Of a DNA stretch of 64,000 nt, positions 63,326-64,000 are shown piece after piece. Source of the DNA: Bradyrhizobium commune (GTDB lineage Bacteria > Pseudomonadota > Alphaproteobacteria > Rhizobiales > Xanthobacteraceae); NCBI RefSeq assembly GCF_015624505.1, contig NZ_CP061379.1, positions 1,364,001 through 1,428,000 of the forward strand, read 5' to 3'. Position 1 is the first letter of the stretch. Every line of letters starts with the position of its first letter. The translations under genes and the position numbers were made by a program. The notes under the pieces were generated by a model. It saw only the letters and a program-made list of their open reading frames with translations, did not search any database and was not told the DNA's origin.

Positions 63326-64000
63326 ATGACAATCTCGATAAGCGGACGCTGCAATCGGACCGGTCAGCTTGGAATCGCCATCGCGTCGTCCAGCATGAGC
63401 GTGGCGGCGCGGTGCGCCTATGCCCGCGCCGGAACAGGCGTTTGCGCCACTCAAAACATCACCGATCCCCGCCTGGGACCGCGCGCTCTTGCTTTGATGG
63501 AGCTGGGGCTTGACGCCGATACGATCCTCGCCGGGATTCGTGCAAGCACAGAGGATATCGAATTTCGCCAACTGGGGCTTTTAGACCGTTCCGGGCGGAC
63601 TGCATCCTATTCCGGGCTCCATAGTCTCGGTGTTCACGCGAGCGCCCACGGCGAGAACGTGATCGCGCTCGGCAATCTCCTCGCCAACGCCGAGGTGCCG
63701 AAGCGTATGATGTCGGCATTCAACGAGGACGAAGGCGCCGAGCTCGGCGATCGGCTGGTGGCTGCAATGCAAGCCGGCCTGGCGGCGGGCGGCGAGGCCG
63801 GTCCAATGCTTTCGGCAGGCATGATGATTGTAGATCGCGTTCCTTGGCCGATCGCAGATCTTCGGGTCGATCTTCATGACGAGCCGATCGCGCGACTGTC
63901 GGAGCTATGGAAGGCCTGGAGACCGCAAATGGAAGACTATGTGACCCGGGCGCTCAAGCCGTCCGCGGCGCCCAAGTTTGGAGTTCCCGGAGATTTGTGA
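63326..64000 (+). CDS. DUF1028 family protein (Ntn-hydrolase-like)
   Basis: 224 residues from the ATG at 63326 (GGAG upstream); the stop is the last three bases of the window. DUF1028 features: TISISGRCNRTGQLGIAIASSS at the start, CAYARAGTGVCATQNITDPRLG, TASYSGLHSLGVHASAHGENVIALGNLLAN and PWPIADLRVDLHDEPIARL at the end. Family members occur with amino-acid or peptide-like substrate genes and are proposed to be Ntn-type hydrolases; no activity is established to my knowledge. It follows the TPP enzyme by 122 bp. Confidence 0.82.
   Translation: MTISISGRCNRTGQLGIAIASSSMSVAARCAYARAGTGVCATQNITDPRLGPRALALMELGLDADTILAGIRASTEDIEFRQLGLLDRSGRTASYSGLHSLGVHASAHGENVIALGNLLANAEVPKRMMSAFNEDEGAELGDRLVAAMQAGLAAGGEAGPMLSAGMMIVDRVPWPIADLRVDLHDEPIARLSELWKAWRPQMEDYVTRALKPSAAPKFGVPGDL

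Noticed and set aside
28402..64000. Second copy of the tRNA-Met 3' end as the right attachment site
   Set aside because: I found no other copy of the tRNA end sequence in the window; the island's right end, if any, lies outside.

Overview
The window looks like chromosome of a Bradyrhizobium-type alphaproteobacterium (Nitrobacteraceae). Evidence: very GC-rich coding sequence, a fliF-fliG-fliH-fliN-flbD operon preceded by a sciP (CtrA-inhibitor) gene and a CtrA-type box, a PmtA-like methyltransferase, and many intergenic GC-rich palindromes of the kind that litter these genomes. The genus is an inference from gene content; no marker gene fixes it.

Layout, left part (1-28.4 kb, core-like). A luciferase-family oxidoreductase cut by the window edge and a LuxR-type regulator are followed by two same-orientation copies of one IS1182-family element (2125-3717 and 4901-6519). 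They bracket a secreted dienelactone-hydrolase-like gene, forming a composite-transposon-like unit. Next come an L,D-transpeptidase, a pair of membrane proteins sharing the same C-terminal tail (one with TPR repeats), a divergent cytochrome P450, and an alkanesulfonate utilisation operon (ssuA, a 28-codon micro-ORF, ssuD, ssuC, ssuB, a flavin reductase, a 51-residue membrane protein). An M20 peptidase, the flagellar block (flbD to fliF, sciP, flgD, fliK, all on the minus strand, with a clear terminator after flbD), mnmA, a phospholipid N-methyltransferase-like gene and a small secreted protein complete this part.

Boundary. At 28325-28401 lies a tRNA-Met(CAT). Just after it is the N-terminal piece of a tyrosine-recombinase-like integrase, fused to a truncated acyl-CoA dehydrogenase on the other strand. 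To the right the palindromic repeats are no longer seen and the content becomes catabolic, so I read 28.4-64 kb as an accessory (island-like) region with an eroded left end.

Right part, first block (28.7-45.8 kb). A GntR regulator sits between two transcription units. Leftward: ACMSD-like amidohydrolase, class A flavin monooxygenase, MFS transporter and the truncated acyl-CoA dehydrogenase. Rightward: fumarylacetoacetate-hydrolase-family enzyme, two-domain VOC (extradiol-dioxygenase-like) protein, a two-subunit Mo/2Fe-2S hydroxylase of the isoquinoline/nicotinate type, and an MDR-family reductase. Hydroxylation, ring cleavage, decarboxylation and C-C hydrolysis together suggest an uncharacterised (hetero)aromatic degradation route. 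It is followed by an AraC regulator, two tandem nitroalkane-oxidase-like flavoproteins, of which the second lacks the catalytic acid, and a short-chain dehydrogenase.

Second block (46-64 kb). A TPR protein and a LysR regulator on the minus strand face a complete dipeptide/oligopeptide-type ABC importer, a PhnD-like protein, a GlcD-type FAD oxidase, a flavin-containing monooxygenase, a RidA protein, a lone SsuA/TauA-type binding protein, an ornithine-cyclodeaminase-family protein, an acetolactate-synthase-like TPP enzyme and a DUF1028 protein. This looks like uptake and oxidation of a nitrogen-containing organic acid or amino-acid-like substrate, but the substrate cannot be read from sequence.
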